Shown piece by piece: positions 18,419 to 28,151 of a stretch of 64,000 bases of DNA (positions within the stretch are counted from its first letter, which is position 1; each line of letters starts with the position of its first letter). The stretch is from Bacteroidales bacterium (GTDB lineage Bacteria; Bacteroidota; Bacteroidia; Bacteroidales; Muribaculaceae), in contig CAJTEX010000001.1 in assembly GCA_910575615.1 (NCBI GenBank), positions 209,977 to 273,976 of the forward strand. The letters are read 5' to 3'. The notes under the pieces were generated by a model that was not told where the DNA came from, did not search any database, and saw only the letters and a list, made by a program, of their open reading frames with translations. The translations under genes and the position numbers were made by a program.

Positions 18419-20062
18419 TTATTTTGACGGGGAGAGCAGGCGGTGATATTCCTCGGGGTCGTTGATGATTGCGAGGCCGCGGACGTAGACTGGGTTGAGG
18501 ACCGGGTTGACCACCTTGAAGTAGGTCTGGGTCTCGAAAAGGTCGCGGCCAATGATGCCTTTGAGGATGGCCTCGATGGTCTTGCGGGAGATTTCGAGCT
18601 GCTCGGGGACAGGCTTGACAGAGTCGGTCTCGCCCAGTCTCACCATCTCGTCAATCATATCGGGGGTGACGGAGAACCCGCTGATGAAGCTCTCCTCAGT
18701 GGGATACTGGCGGGTGAGCTGCTTGCGGTTGGCGTCGACATACGAGATGGCAAACCGGTTGAGGATTCCTTTTGCCGTGAGGTCGCGGTAATAGTCGGAG
18801 TATCCGGTGGTGTCGACCGCGACAAACACGTCGGGCATCACGCCCCCGCCGCCATAGACGGTGCGCCCGGTGCGGAGCGTTGAGTACTTGTCTGAGTCTG
18901 AGAAGAGTATGGAGACGGCCGAGGAGAATTCCCCCGCTTCGTAGCGGTGGAGTATGTCCTTGCGGTATTCGTCGCTGTTGCCGCGCTTGTAAGGCTTCTG
19001 GATGCAGCGGCCCGAGGGGGTGTGGTATTTCGACACGGTCAGGCGTATCATCGAGCCGTCGGGGAAGGGGAAGGGGCGCTGCACGAGCCCTTTGCCGAAT
19101 GTGCGGCGGCCCACGATGACTCCTCGGTCATGGTCCTGTATGGCCCCGGCGGTGATTTCACTGGCCGAGGCTGAGTACTGGTTGACCAGCACCACCACGC
19201 GGCCGTCTCTGAACTCGCCGTCGCGGTCTGTAGCGTAATAATGCTCTCCCATCGTCGGGGATTTGGTGTAGACCACCAGATCGTTGCGGTTGAGGAAACG
19301 CGCGCCCAGGTCGATTGCCGACCCGAGCAGGCCGCCACCGTTGTCCTGGAGGTCGAGCACGAGGTTTTTCATGCCCTGCTTGCGCAGCTTGGCCATGGCC
19401 TCGGAAATCTCCTTTGGGGTTGACTCGGAGAATCGCGACAGGCGTATGTAGCCTGTGGTCGGGTCGGCCATGTATGCCGCGTCGATGCTGTACACCGGGA
19501 TGTCGTCACGCACCACGAGGAAGTCGATGGGCTGGGCCACCCCTTTGCGCAGTATCTTGAGGTTGACAGGCGTGCCTTTGGGACCGCGCAGAATCTTTAT
19601 CACGCTGGAATTCGGGCGTTTCACGCCTGAGATTATCGAGTCGTCGGCCTGTATGAGCCGGTCGCCGGGGAGTATGCCGACCTTCTCCGAGGGGCCTCCC
19701 GATGTGGTCTGAATCACATACAGGGTGTCGTTGAGCATGTTGAACTGTATGCCGATGCCTGAGAAATTCCCGTCGAGGGGGGTGGTCAGTTCTTTTGTCT
19801 CCTCGGGGTCGGAATAGGTCGAGTGGGGATCGAGGGTTGCGAGCATCGCCTTGATGGCCTCCTGGGCGAGCTGGTCGGTGTCGACCGTGTCGACATAGCA
19901 CTGCTCGATTATCTTCTCGGCCTGGGCGATTTTGTTGGCGGCGGGCATCTTGATGGGGCCTTCCCCCTTGAGGAAAGAGAAGAGGTCGCTCTGGGCCGAG
20001 AGGGGGAGGGCGGTGGTGGTTATGGCCAGGATGGCCAGGATGAACAGTCGGTATCTTTTCAT
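18419..20062 (-). CDS. S41 carboxyl-terminal processing protease
   Basis: A 547-residue periplasmic protease. Signal peptide about 1-23, PDZ domain about 95-175 (GIGIQF ... GILPGDRLIQADDS), and S41 catalytic core about 195-390. The Ser-Lys dyad is visible as S299 in NQYSASASEI and K324 in RTFGKG, 25 residues apart as in CtpA. A C-terminal extension of ~150 residues follows, as is common in Bacteroidetes members. Such proteases trim or degrade periplasmic proteins from their C-termini. The next gene upstream on the same strand is coaD, whose stop is 11 bp before this start, so the two are probably cotranscribed. Confidence 0.9.
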   Translation of the reverse strand: MKRYRLFILAILAITTTALPLSAQSDLFSFLKGEGPIKMPAANKIAQAEKIIEQCYVDTVDTDQLAQEAIKAMLATLDPHSTYSDPEETKELTTPLDGNFSGIGIQFNMLNDTLYVIQTTSGGPSEKVGILPGDRLIQADDSIISGVKRPNSSVIKILRGPKGTPVNLKILRKGVAQPIDFLVVRDDIPVYSIDAAYMADPTTGYIRLSRFSESTPKEISEAMAKLRKQGMKNLVLDLQDNGGGLLGSAIDLGARFLNRNDLVVYTKSPTMGEHYYATDRDGEFRDGRVVVLVNQYSASASEITAGAIQDHDRGVIVGRRTFGKGLVQRPFPFPDGSMIRLTVSKYHTPSGRCIQKPYKRGNSDEYRKDILHRYEAGEFSSAVSILFSDSDKYSTLRTGRTVYGGGGVMPDVFVAVDTTGYSDYYRDLTAKGILNRFAISYVDANRKQLTRQYPTEESFISGFSVTPDMIDEMVRLGETDSVKPVPEQLEISRKTIEAILKGIIGRDLFETQTYFKVVNPVLNPVYVRGLAIINDPEEYHRLLSPSK

Positions 20063-20073
20063 AACGTTCTGGC

Positions 20074-20556
20074 TTATGGGATGAATTGTCGGTAGGGGGC
20101 GCCGAAGCGGGCAAGCTCCCTGACGAGTGACGAGCTCACGGCTGCGAGCTCGGGAAGTGACAGAATCAGTATGGTCTCAAGGTCGCCTGCGGTGAGGAGC
20201 CGGTTGGCGTCGGCCATATTGCGTTCATATTCAAAGTCGGCCACGGTGCGGACTCCGCGCAGCAGGTAGTGTGCCCCTTTCTGGCGGGCGAACTCCGAGG
20301 CGAGCCCGCTGAAGCTCTCGACGGCCACCCGTGGCTCATCGGCGTACACGGCCCTGATGGCCGCGATGCGTTCTTCCAGTGGCATCCACGGGGTCTTGGA
20401 GGTGTTGGTGCCGAGGCCGATGACGATGGTGTCGAACAGGCCGAGGGCACGGTCGACAATCGATTTGTGGCCGGTGGTGAAGGGGTCGAACGACCCGGCG
20501 AACAGGGCCACCCGTCCTTGGGCGGCGGCGCTTTGGTTTCCTTTCTGAGGTTCCAT
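20074..20556 (-). CDS. coaD: Phosphopantetheine adenylyltransferase
   Basis: A 160-residue enzyme of CoA synthesis (4'-phosphopantetheine + ATP to dephospho-CoA). The nucleotidyltransferase motif GSFDPFTTGH and the later RGVRTVADFEYE and SSSLVREL segments are all typical of CoaD. The first ~14 residues are an extension with no clear role; no internal ATG is available before the conserved VALFAGSFDP. It lies 11 bp upstream of the S41 protease gene and 84 bp downstream of parE, all leftward. Confidence 0.95.
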   Translation of the reverse strand: MEPQKGNQSAAAQGRVALFAGSFDPFTTGHKSIVDRALGLFDTIVIGLGTNTSKTPWMPLEERIAAIRAVYADEPRVAVESFSGLASEFARQKGAHYLLRGVRTVADFEYERNMADANRLLTAGDLETILILSLPELAAVSSSLVRELARFGAPYRQFIP

Positions 20557-20640
20557 CGTAGGTTTGACTCGCCGCGAGGCCGAAAGTAAAATCTGAATGA
20601 GTATTAAACAGCCAACGTGGCGCGGCGGTTTGGTGGCTGG

Positions 20641-22647
20641 TCAGGAAATCTCAGAGTCATCCTCGACCACGAGGTTGTCGATGATGAAGTTCTGGCGTTC
20701 GGAGGTGTTCTTGCCCATGTAGAACTCCAGCAGCTCCGACACGGCGTCTTCTTTCCTGAGGGTCACGCGGTCGAGGCGCATGTCTGGGCCGATGAAGTCG
20801 CGGAACTCGTCGGCCGAGATTTCGCCGAGGCCTTTGAACCGGGTGATCTCGGCGTGGCTGCCGAAGCGGGCTATCGCGTCGATGCGCTCCTGGTCGGTGT
20901 AGCAGTAGTATGAGTCTTTGCTCTCCTGCGGCTCCTCCTCTCCGGCTTTGCGGCGCGGTTTCTTCTTGGCTCCGTTGCGGCGTGTGGCGCGGTCGTCGCG
21001 CACTCGGAAGAGGGGGGTCTGCAACACATAGACGTGGCCTTTCTTGACCAGGTCGGGGAAGAACTGGAGGAAGAATGTCAGCAGCAGCAGGCGGATGTGC
21101 ATTCCGTCGACATCGGCATCGGTGGCTATGATGACGTTGTTGTAGCGCAGGCCGTCAATCCCCTCCTCGATGTTGAGGGCCGCCTGGAGCAGGTTGAACT
21201 CCTCGTTCTCGTAGACCACCTTGCGGGTCATGCCGAAGGAGTTGAGGGGCTTTCCGCGCAGCGAGAACACCGCCTGTGTCTCCACGTCGCGGATTTTGGT
21301 GATTGAGCCTGATGCCGAGTCTCCCTCGGTCAGGAAGATGCTCGAAGCGAGTTTCTTTTTCTCCAGCTCCTGGGCTTTCTCCTCGTCCTTGTAGTTGTTG
21401 GGATCGTTGAGATGGACGCGGCAGTCGCGCAGCTTGGAGTTGTGGAGGTTTACCTTCTTGGCGCGTTCGCGGGCCTGACGGGTGATTCCGGCCATGGCCT
21501 TGCGGGCCTGCTCGCTCTCCTGGATTTTGCGCAGGATTATGTTGGCTGTGTCGAGGTTCTTGTGGAGGTAGTTGTCAAGCTCCTTCTTGAGGAAGTCGCC
21601 GACGAATTTCGCCACAGTGGGCCCGTCTGGCCCCATGTCGCGCGAGCCGAGTTTTGTCTTGGTCTGCGACTCGAATTCGGGGTTCTCGACCTTGATGGCA
21701 ATCGCGGCCACCATGCCGGTGCGGATGTCGGAGTATTCGAAGTTCTTGGCGAAGTAATCCTTCATCGTGCGGCTGACAGCCTCCTTGAAGGCCGCCAGAT
21801 GGGTGCCCCCCTGGGTGGTGAACTGGCCGTTGACGAATGAGTAGTATTCCTCGCCATACTGGTTGGCGTGGGTGATGGCCACCTCGATGTCTTGCCCGCG
21901 CAGGTGGATGATCGGGTAGAGGGGGTCTTTGGTGAGGTTTGCCTTGAGCAGGTCGAGGAGACCGTTGCGGCTGTAATGCCGCTTCCCGTTGAGGTAGATT
22001 TCAAGCCCGGTGTTGAGGTAGGTGTAATTCTTCACCATCGCCAGGATGAAGTCGATGTTGAAGCTGTATCCCTTGAAGAGGTCGGCGTCGGGGGTGAACT
22101 TGACGAATGTGCCGTTGGGCTCGTCGGTGGGGAAGTCGGGGGTCTCGGTGAGCAGCTGGGCGCGGCTGAACTCGGCGCGCCGGGCCATGCCGTCGCGGTT
22201 GGCCTGGATGACGAATGATGAGCTCAGGGCGTTGACCGCCTTGATGCCGACTCCGTTGAGTCCCACCGATTTCTTGAACGCCTTGTTGTCGTATTTCGCG
22301 CCGGTGTTGATGATCGAGGCGACATCGACGAGTTTCCCCAGGGGGATGCCTCGTCCGTAGTCTCTGACCGTGACCGTGGTCTCGGTGACATCGATCGAGA
22401 CCTGGCGGCCGTAGCCCATCATATATTCGTCGATGGCGTTGTCGAGCACCTCCTTTATCAGGACATATATTCCGTCGTCGCTCTTCGAGCCGTCGCCGAG
22501 TTTGCCTATGTACATGCCCGGACGGAGCCTGATGTGCTCCTTCCAGTCGAGGGTCTTGATTTCATCTTCGGTGTAGGTGGCTTCAACCTGGGGCTGCACG
22601 TCGAGAGTGAGCGCCGGGTCGAAGAGGTCGGAATTGTCTTCGGTCAT
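20641..22647 (-). CDS. parE: DNA topoisomerase IV subunit B
   Basis: A 668-residue type IIA topoisomerase ATPase subunit. The GHKL ATPase domain shows [10 protein letters not shown] (about 40-48), the catalytic Glu in [12 protein letters not shown] (E66) and the DYGRGIP motif. The TOPRIM domain shows [10 protein letters not shown] and [10 protein letters not shown]. The residue pattern EGDSASGS, rather than GyrB's EGDSAGG, supports ParE over GyrB. It contains a basic insertion in the TOPRIM-side region ([12 protein letters not shown]). The partner parC is not in the window. Confidence 0.9.
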   Translation of the reverse strand: MTEDNSDLFDPALTLDVQPQVEATYTEDEIKTLDWKEHIRLRPGMYIGKLGDGSKSDDGIYVLIKEVLDNAIDEYMMGYGRQVSIDVTETTVTVRDYGRGIPLGKLVDVASIINTGAKYDNKAFKKSVGLNGVGIKAVNALSSSFVIQANRDGMARRAEFSRAQLLTETPDFPTDEPNGTFVKFTPDADLFKGYSFNIDFILAMVKNYTYLNTGLEIYLNGKRHYSRNGLLDLLKANLTKDPLYPIIHLRGQDIEVAITHANQYGEEYYSFVNGQFTTQGGTHLAAFKEAVSRTMKDYFAKNFEYSDIRTGMVAAIAIKVENPEFESQTKTKLGSRDMGPDGPTVAKFVGDFLKKELDNYLHKNLDTANIILRKIQESEQARKAMAGITRQARERAKKVNLHNSKLRDCRVHLNDPNNYKDEEKAQELEKKKLASSIFLTEGDSASGSITKIRDVETQAVFSLRGKPLNSFGMTRKVVYENEEFNLLQAALNIEEGIDGLRYNNVIIATDADVDGMHIRLLLLTFFLQFFPDLVKKGHVYVLQTPLFRVRDDRATRRNGAKKKPRRKAGEEEPQESKDSYYCYTDQERIDAIARFGSHAEITRFKGLGEISADEFRDFIGPDMRLDRVTLRKEDAVSELLEFYMGKNTSERQNFIIDNLVVEDDSEIS

Positions 22648-22769
22648 GGCATGGTGGAGTGGGTTTTCGTCTCCCTATGCAAAATTACGAAATCCGGCCC
22701 AAAAAAACAAACCTTTCTTTCGACGGCAGGCATTGTGCGGGACGGGGATGCCGGGGATGGCTATGTTTT

Positions 22770-23030
22770 TCAGACCCAGGGGAAGGGGGTGATGAGGTTG
22801 ACATCGGTGTCGCCTGTGAACATGGCGACTGACAGCCATATAAGCAACAGCACTATCAGCACGCCGACTCCGATCCACACCCAGAAACTTGTGTTGCCCT
22901 TCTTCTCCCTCGGTTCATGGACGGGCGGGATGAAGCCGGGGTCTTCGCGGCGGATTTCGGCTATCTTCTCCTCGTGTTGCTTCTCCTTGCGTGATATTCT
23001 GCGGGCTTCGCTTTCGCTTTTGTGTTCCAT
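22770..23030 (-). CDS. Small single-pass membrane protein, unknown
   Basis: An 86-residue protein with a charged, helix-forming N-terminus (about 1-45, Glu/Lys/Arg-rich) and one membrane helix (about 48-70, FWVWIGVGVLIVLLLIWLSVAMF). A short periplasmic tail follows. No recognised domain. It lies between parE and the ribosomal protein operon, same strand. Coding is supported by a clean charged/TM/short-tail layout and gene-like spacing, but not by homology. Confidence 0.55.
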   Translation of the reverse strand: MEHKSESEARRISRKEKQHEEKIAEIRREDPGFIPPVHEPREKKGNTSFWVWIGVGVLIVLLLIWLSVAMFTGDTDVNLITPFPWV

Positions 23031-23128
23031 AATCGTATGTTTTTAGTATGGTTTTGACTGACTTGGCACTTCTTTCTAAGTCTAAACGCGCGGCGGCTGG
23101 AAATGGTTTCCGGGAAATGTCGGGGAGA

Positions 23129-23163
23129 TAAAAAAAGCCGGGATGCTCACGCATACCGGCTTT
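23129..23163 (-). terminator. Terminator of the rpsF-rpsR-rplI operon
   Basis: AAAGCCGG (23134-23141) pairs with CCGGCTTT (23156-23163), with an inner ATGC/GCAT extension. On the minus strand the stem is followed by T residues (23129-23136 complement). Confidence 0.85.
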
Positions 23164-23244
23164 CACGTTGGGGATTGTTGTTCCCCCCAGGGTGGATAGT
23201 GTGGGGGGAACGGGGGAAATATCTTTCTCTACGGGGTGTATGGC

Positions 23245-23688
23245 TTATTCGGCCACTACCTCGAAGGGGATTTCTACGAAGACTTCCTTGTGGAGGTTTA
23301 CTTTGGCGGTGTACTTGCCAATCTCCTTCACGGCGTCCTTGAGCTCGATGAGCTTGCGGTCAACCTTGTGGCCGAGGGCCTCGAGGGCGTCGGCGATCTG
23401 GATGTTGTTGACCGAGCCGAAGATGGTGCCGTTGGCCGAAGCCTTGGCGCCGATGGTGAGGGAAACGTCGGCCAGTGAAGCTGCCAGAGCCTCGGCGTCA
23501 GCCTTGATCTGGGCGAGCTTGTGGGCCTGCTGGCGCTGGTTCTCCTCGAGCTGCTTGAGGTTTGAGGAGTTGGCGATCACGGCTTTGCCCTGGGGGATGA
23601 GGAAGTTGCGGCCGTAGCCGTCTTTTACTTCGACAACGTCGTCCTTGTAGCCAAGGCCGCGCACGTCTTCTTTCAATATGATCTTCAT
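23245..23688 (-). CDS. rplI: 50S ribosomal protein L9
   Basis: 147 residues, the usual length. The N-terminal domain MKIILKEDVRGLGYKDDVVEVKDGYGRNFLIPQGKA is the L9 signature, followed by the long connecting helix and C-terminal domain. Last gene of rpsF-rpsR-rplI, the standard order, followed by a strong terminator. Confidence 0.98.
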   Translation of the reverse strand: MKIILKEDVRGLGYKDDVVEVKDGYGRNFLIPQGKAVIANSSNLKQLEENQRQQAHKLAQIKADAEALAASLADVSLTIGAKASANGTIFGSVNNIQIADALEALGHKVDRKLIELKDAVKEIGKYTAKVNLHKEVFVEIPFEVVAE

Positions 23689-23738
23689 ACGGATGGGAGT
23701 TCTAATTGGTTGAAGTTATATGTGACTGAGCCGTTGGC

Positions 23739-24008
23739 TTATTTCATGAGGTCGGTCACGTAGGGCAGGAGGGCCAGGTGGCGGGCACGCTTCACGGCCT
23801 GGGCGACGCGGCGCTGGAATTTCAGCGAGGTGCCGGTGATGCGGCGGGGAAGGATTTTGCCCTGCTCGTTGAGGAATTTCTTGAGGAATTCGGGATCCTT
23901 GTAGTCGATGTACTTGATGCCGGAGCGTTTGAAGCGGCAGTATTTTTTCTTCTTGACGTCGACCGACAGGGGGGTGAGATAGCGGATTTCAGATTGGGTC
24001 TGTGCCAT
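23739..24008 (-). CDS. rpsR: 30S ribosomal protein S18
   Basis: 89 residues. The S18 core is visible: [17 protein letters not shown], then the [22 protein letters not shown] helix region and ALLPYVTD. The middle gene of the S6-S18-L9 operon, 50 bp upstream of rplI. Confidence 0.98.
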   Translation of the reverse strand: MAQTQSEIRYLTPLSVDVKKKKYCRFKRSGIKYIDYKDPEFLKKFLNEQGKILPRRITGTSLKFQRRVAQAVKRARHLALLPYVTDLMK

Positions 24009-24068
24009 TTTTGTCGAGATTCTTTTTTGATGGTTGATGTTTTGTTTGCGTCCTCAGAGTCGCGTGGC

Positions 24069-24437
24069 TTAAGCCTCGGTGTTCTCGGCGGGAGCTGCGG
24101 CGGCCTTGCCGGCCTTGAGGGAGCGGCGCTTGGCGGCGTACTCGGCGGCGTACTTGTCGTTGCGGAACACCAGGAAGCGGATGACGCGCTCGTCGCGGCG
24201 GAAAGCGGTCTCGATCTTCTTCACGAGGGTGGGAGCGCCGTCAAATTCAACCATTGCGTAGAATCCGGTGGACTTCTTCTCGATGGGGTATGCGAGCTTG
24301 CGCAGGCCCCAGATTTCTTCGTTCACGATGGTGGCACCGTTGTCGGTGAGGACCTTGGTGAACTTCTCTACCGCTTCCTTCATCTGAGCGTCAGACAAAA
24401 CGGGAGTTAAAATGAAAACGGTTTCGTAGTGGTTCAT
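24069..24437 (-). CDS. rpsF: 30S ribosomal protein S6
   Basis: 122 residues. [15 protein letters not shown] and [20 protein letters not shown] are S6 signatures. The C-terminus carries an Ala/Glu/Lys-rich tail (from about residue 105), common in Bacteroidetes. First gene of the operon, with a promoter at 24502-24533 and a leader that can fold. Confidence 0.98.
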   Translation of the reverse strand: MNHYETVFILTPVLSDAQMKEAVEKFTKVLTDNGATIVNEEIWGLRKLAYPIEKKSTGFYAMVEFDGAPTLVKKIETAFRRDERVIRFLVFRNDKYAAEYAAKRRSLKAGKAAAAPAENTEA

Positions 24438-24468
24438 TTCTTAAACTGTTGATGTTTAATTGATTATT

Positions 24469-24495
24469 GTTTGGAATGGACGCTATGCGCCAAAC
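24469..24495 (-). promoter_or_regulatory. Candidate structured leader of the rpsF operon
   Basis: In the transcript, GTTTGG pairs with CCAAAC and encloses a CGC-ATA-GCG hairpin plus a 6-nt asymmetric bulge (UCCAUU). It lies 31 nt before the rpsF start and a few nt after the predicted transcription start. S6:S18-binding leaders that autoregulate this operon are known, but the CCG loop they usually show is not evident here. Confidence 0.35.
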
Positions 24496-24501
24496 CGACC
24501 G

Positions 24502-24533
24502 CAAAGTTACGCATTTTCCGCGAGATTTGCAAG
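24502..24533 (-). promoter_or_regulatory. Promoter of the rpsF operon
   Basis: On the minus strand CTTG (24530-24533), 20 nt, TAACTTTG (24502-24509). Confidence 0.65.
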
Positions 24534-24540
24534 GGGCGAA

Positions 24541-25416
24541 TCAGATGATTATCTTGTTCTTGCGGTAATATTCGCGGAAGGCCGAGGGGGAGCAGCCTTT
24601 CTTGCGTTTGAATATGCGGTTGAAGTTGGAGACGTTGTTGAAGCCGCACTCGAAGCATATCTCGAGCACCGAGGCCATGGTCTCGGCGAGCATGCGGGCG
24701 GCGTGGCCCAGGCGCACGTCGATGATGTAGTCGCTGACGGTGCGGCCTGTGCGGAGCTTGAAGAAGCGGGAGAACGCCGACGGGGTCATGCAGACAATCA
24801 GGGCCAGCTCCTCGAGGCGCAGCTCCCGGCGGTAGTTGGCCCTGATGTATTCCTCGACTTTGTGGATGCGGCGCGACTCGGAGGTTGCCCCGGCCTTGGC
24901 GAAGGAAGTGGAGCTGAGCAGCCTGTAATCCTCATCTTTCGAGAGGATGTAGAGGATTTCCATGAGTTTCAGCACACGGTAGAAGTCGGGTTGCGCCTGG
25001 GTCAGCTCGTCGAGCAGCTTGTAGATGCGCACGATGCATCCCAGCGAGAACGCCACCCCGGAGGTGGCCTTCGCGAAGAGGTCGCTGATGGATTTGAGCT
25101 GGTTCTTGGCCAGGAACGTGTCGCCGAAGATGGAGGGGGTGAACTGTATGGTGATTTCCCTGATTTTGTCAGACTTGCAGGTGTATTGCTCCCAGACATG
25201 CTCCAGGCCGGTGCCGACAATCACGAGGTCGTACTTGCCCAGCACCTCCACGGAGTCGCCGACGATGCGGCGCGCCCCCTCGCAGTTCTCCACGAAGTTG
25301 AGCTCGATTTCCTCGTGGCGGTGGAGCGGATAGTCAAACTGTTTTTTGTATCTATCGACAAGATAGAAGCAGTCCTCTTTTGACAAAGGGGTTATTTCGG
25401 TCATCACTGCAGACAT
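24541..25416 (-). CDS. AraC-family transcriptional regulator of the mannan locus
   Basis: A 291-residue regulator with an N-terminal cupin-type sensor (about 20-110; HRHEEIELNFV contains cupin-like His/Glu) and a C-terminal double helix-turn-helix (about 190-288). The second HTH carries the family signature ICFECGFNNVSNFNRIFKRKKGCSPSAFR. It follows the GH36 alpha-galactosidase by 42 bp on the same strand and is the only sensor-regulator in the locus (no hybrid two-component or ECF regulator is seen). It is therefore the best candidate to bind the repeated GTATC elements in the locus promoters. MTEITPLSKED at the fifth codon is an alternative start. Confidence 0.9.
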   Translation of the reverse strand: MSAVMTEITPLSKEDCFYLVDRYKKQFDYPLHRHEEIELNFVENCEGARRIVGDSVEVLGKYDLVIVGTGLEHVWEQYTCKSDKIREITIQFTPSIFGDTFLAKNQLKSISDLFAKATSGVAFSLGCIVRIYKLLDELTQAQPDFYRVLKLMEILYILSKDEDYRLLSSTSFAKAGATSESRRIHKVEEYIRANYRRELRLEELALIVCMTPSAFSRFFKLRTGRTVSDYIIDVRLGHAARMLAETMASVLEICFECGFNNVSNFNRIFKRKKGCSPSAFREYYRKNKIII

Positions 25417-25458
25417 GGCATTTGATTTAGTGACTGGTATTGCCGGTGGGCTTTTCTT

Positions 25459-27663
25459 TTATTGTTTCTCGAGCAGCAGCACGCGCGAGCAGTAGTCGGT
25501 CTTCTTTCCCCATTCGAGGTCGTGTGACGTGCGCATCTCCAGACCGTTGTCCATCAGGAACCGGCCGGTGAAGACCTCCCCCTCGTAGGGGAGCGGGGTG
25601 AGGTCTATGCGGTTGACTTCGGTGACTTTGTATGACGCTTCAGGATCGAGGCCCTGCATGGCGGGGCGGCTTGCCAGCGGCGCGGAGTAGTCGTTGTTGG
25701 TGCGGAACCAGTAGAAGACCCCTTTCTGTTTGTCGGGGGAGACATACATCAGCGAGACTGCCCCGCGGTTGTCAAACGGGGAGACAAGGCGGTAGAGGTC
25801 GCCCAGCTGCACAACGTCGCGGAAGCCCTTGTATGCCCCGATTGCGCCCTTGCAGAAGTCGCGTTCCTGGGCCGACATGTCGCGCGGCTGTATCTCCATG
25901 CCCAGGCGGCCTGTCATCGCCACGTCGCAGCGGAATTTGAGCGGCACGATGCGGAATGTCGTGTGGTTGGGCACCGCGCTGATGTGGCTGCCCATGGCCA
26001 TTGCGGGGAAGAAGTAGCTCAGGCCCCATTGCGCGCCGAGCCGCTGGAAAGCGTCGGTGTTGTCTGACACCCAGAACTCGTCGAAATTGTCGAGGATACC
26101 GTAGTTGGCGCGTCCGCCCCCCGATGCGCATGCCTGTATGGCCACGTCGGGATGAGCCGCGCGTATCCGCTCCATCACAGAGGTCAGTCCGCGGTGGAAG
26201 CGTATCGAGAGCTCGCTCTGGCGGTCGGCCGGCAGGTATTGAGAGCCGTGTTGCATCACCGGGGCGTTTGCGTCCCATTTCACATATGCGATTTCAGGGT
26301 TGTTGGTCAGCAGCGTGTCGACCATATTGACGATGAAGTCCTGTACCTTGGGGTTTGACAGGTCGAGCACGAGCTGTGTGCCGCCGCGTCCCTCCACGAT
26401 GTCGCGGTTGGCCGCCTTGATGACCCAGTCGGGATGCTCGCGGTAGAGGCGCGAGTTGGAGTTGGTCATCTCAGGCTCCACCCAGATGCCGAACTTCACG
26501 CCGCGCCTGCGGGCCTCGTCGGTCAGCCCCTTGATGCCGTGGGGGAGCTTGCGGGTGTCGACCTCCCAGTCGCCCAGCGACGAGGAGTCGTCGTCGCGGC
26601 GGCCAAACCATCCGTCATCCATGACAAACAGCTCGCCCCCCATGTCGGCGATGTCTTGCATCATGGCCGCCATCTTCGGCTCGTCGATGTTGAAATACAC
26701 ACCCTCCCATGAGTTGAGGAGGATTGGGTTGACCTCTGTGCCGTGGGCGAGATGGTAGTTGCGCCCCCAGCGGTGGAAGTTGCGGCTCGCCTCGCCCATG
26801 CCATTGGCGGAGTAGGTCAGGGCCAGCCTCGGGGTGGAGAAAGTCTCCCCCGGCATGAGCTTCCACGCCGACTCGTCGGGGTGTATGCCGGCGAAGAAGC
26901 GGTGGCCTCCGTGGTCGTCGGTGACGGTGCGCAGGCGGTAGTTGCCGCCGTAGAGCAGGGCCGCGCCGATTACGCGTCCGGAGGTCTCGGCGGGCTTTCC
27001 GTCGAGCGACAGGAACACCTCGGCGTGGGAGGTGTGGGAGTTGCGCACCCCGTCTTTGTTCTGTATCACCTTCATTCCCGGGGTCAGGCGCTCGTTGTTG
27101 ACGCGTCCCTCGTTGGCCCATGTGCCGTAGAGGCTCGTCATCCAGGCGTTATCGGAGCGGAAGGGGAGGGTGCCCGACTCGAAGCGGGTCATGGTGACAG
27201 GTTTCTTGCCGTTGTTGGTGATGTCGGCCCAGGTCTCGATGACATCCTCCTTGGGGTAGGCGAGGTAATTGAGCGTGACAGAGACGGGATAGTGTCGGTC
27301 GGCAAGGGGTATTGTAGTCAAAGAGTTGCCGTTATGGTCACACTCCGTTTTCGGCTCTCCGGCGGGAATGAGGTCGAGGGTCATGTTTCCGTCGGGCATG
27401 GTGACGCTCAGGGCGCTCTCCCCCTCGGGGTAATTGCCGTAGACGGGATAGGCGGCCTGCCTTTCCCCTTGGAGGGCGGCCAGGGCCGCTTGCCGCAGGT
27501 CGCCTCGGACGGCGGGTCCGTAGTAGACCAGCGACGGGGCCGCCGCGGAGTCCACTCCGATGATAATCTGGGTGTTGAATGTCGAGACAGGGACAAGCCT
27601 CTGTGAGGCTCCGGCGATGAGGGCCGGCAGGGAGATGGCGGTCAGGGCCAGTAGTTTCTTCAT
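25459..27663 (-). CDS. GH36 alpha-galactosidase, exported
   Basis: A 734-residue exported enzyme that removes alpha-1,6-galactosyl side groups, for example from galactomannan. Signal peptide about 1-20 (MKKLLALTAISLPALIAGAS, no lipobox), so probably periplasmic. An N-terminal beta-supersandwich (about 25-310) precedes the (beta/alpha)8 catalytic domain. The GH36 nucleophile is D464 in YVKWDAN and the acid/base is D534 in FWVSDNTD; VMDDGWFG is also typical. Cotranscribed with the araC gene and divergent from the SusC operon. GH36 enzymes accompany GH26 mannanases in the characterised Bacteroides ovatus galactomannan locus, which supports the substrate assignment. Confidence 0.92.
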   Translation of the reverse strand: MKKLLALTAISLPALIAGASQRLVPVSTFNTQIIIGVDSAAAPSLVYYGPAVRGDLRQAALAALQGERQAAYPVYGNYPEGESALSVTMPDGNMTLDLIPAGEPKTECDHNGNSLTTIPLADRHYPVSVTLNYLAYPKEDVIETWADITNNGKKPVTMTRFESGTLPFRSDNAWMTSLYGTWANEGRVNNERLTPGMKVIQNKDGVRNSHTSHAEVFLSLDGKPAETSGRVIGAALLYGGNYRLRTVTDDHGGHRFFAGIHPDESAWKLMPGETFSTPRLALTYSANGMGEASRNFHRWGRNYHLAHGTEVNPILLNSWEGVYFNIDEPKMAAMMQDIADMGGELFVMDDGWFGRRDDDSSSLGDWEVDTRKLPHGIKGLTDEARRRGVKFGIWVEPEMTNSNSRLYREHPDWVIKAANRDIVEGRGGTQLVLDLSNPKVQDFIVNMVDTLLTNNPEIAYVKWDANAPVMQHGSQYLPADRQSELSIRFHRGLTSVMERIRAAHPDVAIQACASGGGRANYGILDNFDEFWVSDNTDAFQRLGAQWGLSYFFPAMAMGSHISAVPNHTTFRIVPLKFRCDVAMTGRLGMEIQPRDMSAQERDFCKGAIGAYKGFRDVVQLGDLYRLVSPFDNRGAVSLMYVSPDKQKGVFYWFRTNNDYSAPLASRPAMQGLDPEASYKVTEVNRIDLTPLPYEGEVFTGRFLMDNGLEMRTSHDLEWGKKTDYCSRVLLLEKQ

Positions 27664-27778
27664 GGGATAGGGTCGAAGATAATGATTGGATGTCTTATGG
27701 GCCAGGATGGCTGGCCTATGTAGCCGCGCAAGGAGGATTGGCCGCCCTTGCGGGGGCTTTGTGAAAGATTCTGTGTCG

Positions 27779-27811
27779 CAAATATACGGATAACCGCCAA
27801 AGAAACCAACT
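27779..27811 (-). promoter_or_regulatory. Promoter of the alpha-galactosidase-araC operon
   Basis: On the minus strand TATATTTG (27779-27786) is a good -7 box. A GTTG about 21 nt upstream (27808-27811) may be the -33 box. No GTATC element lies at the -22 position used by the other locus promoters. Confidence 0.45.
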
Positions 27812-27918
27812 CTGTGTGTGCAATATGCGTGAAAAGGTCAAGAAAAGGCAAAAAAAGTATCAGGTCATATGGACTGGTTGTTGATTTTAACATTTGCCGG
27901 GACGTATTCAGCAGATTA

Positions 27919-27974
27919 GTATTACTTATTGCAAAAATTGTATCATCCGATTCGGTTTTTCCTTGCTAACTTTG
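27919..27974 (+). promoter_or_regulatory. SusC-operon promoter with paired activator elements
   Basis: The -7 box TAACTTTG (27967-27974) is preceded by exactly 22 nt and then GTATC (27940-27944) in the context AAAAATTGTATCA. A second, imperfect element GTATTA starts exactly 21 bp earlier (27919). There is no TTTG at -33, as expected when an activator binds over that region. Confidence 0.65.
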
Positions 27975-28151
27975 CATCGTCGCAGTGGAGCGGCTTGGTC
28001 TGTCTCCGCGCGTCTGACCTTAAATTCCCCGGGCAATCGAGTCCCGGCAACCGATCCCCTGACATATGAACCAGATTCCTTACACAAGGATGCCATAATC
28101 CAAATTTAACATTTAACTAACTCAAACAAGTCTTTTACCTTAAACTCGCTC

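Larger units (their letters stand above)
27664..28151. other. Divergent regulatory region, alpha-galactosidase / SusC
   Basis: 488 bp without a gene. It holds the leftward promoter near 27779-27811, a lone GTATCA element at 27857-27862, the rightward promoter with paired elements at 27919-27974, and a ~175-nt SusC leader. The leader contains a small CCGGG/CCCGG hairpin near 28029-28047. Confidence 0.6.
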
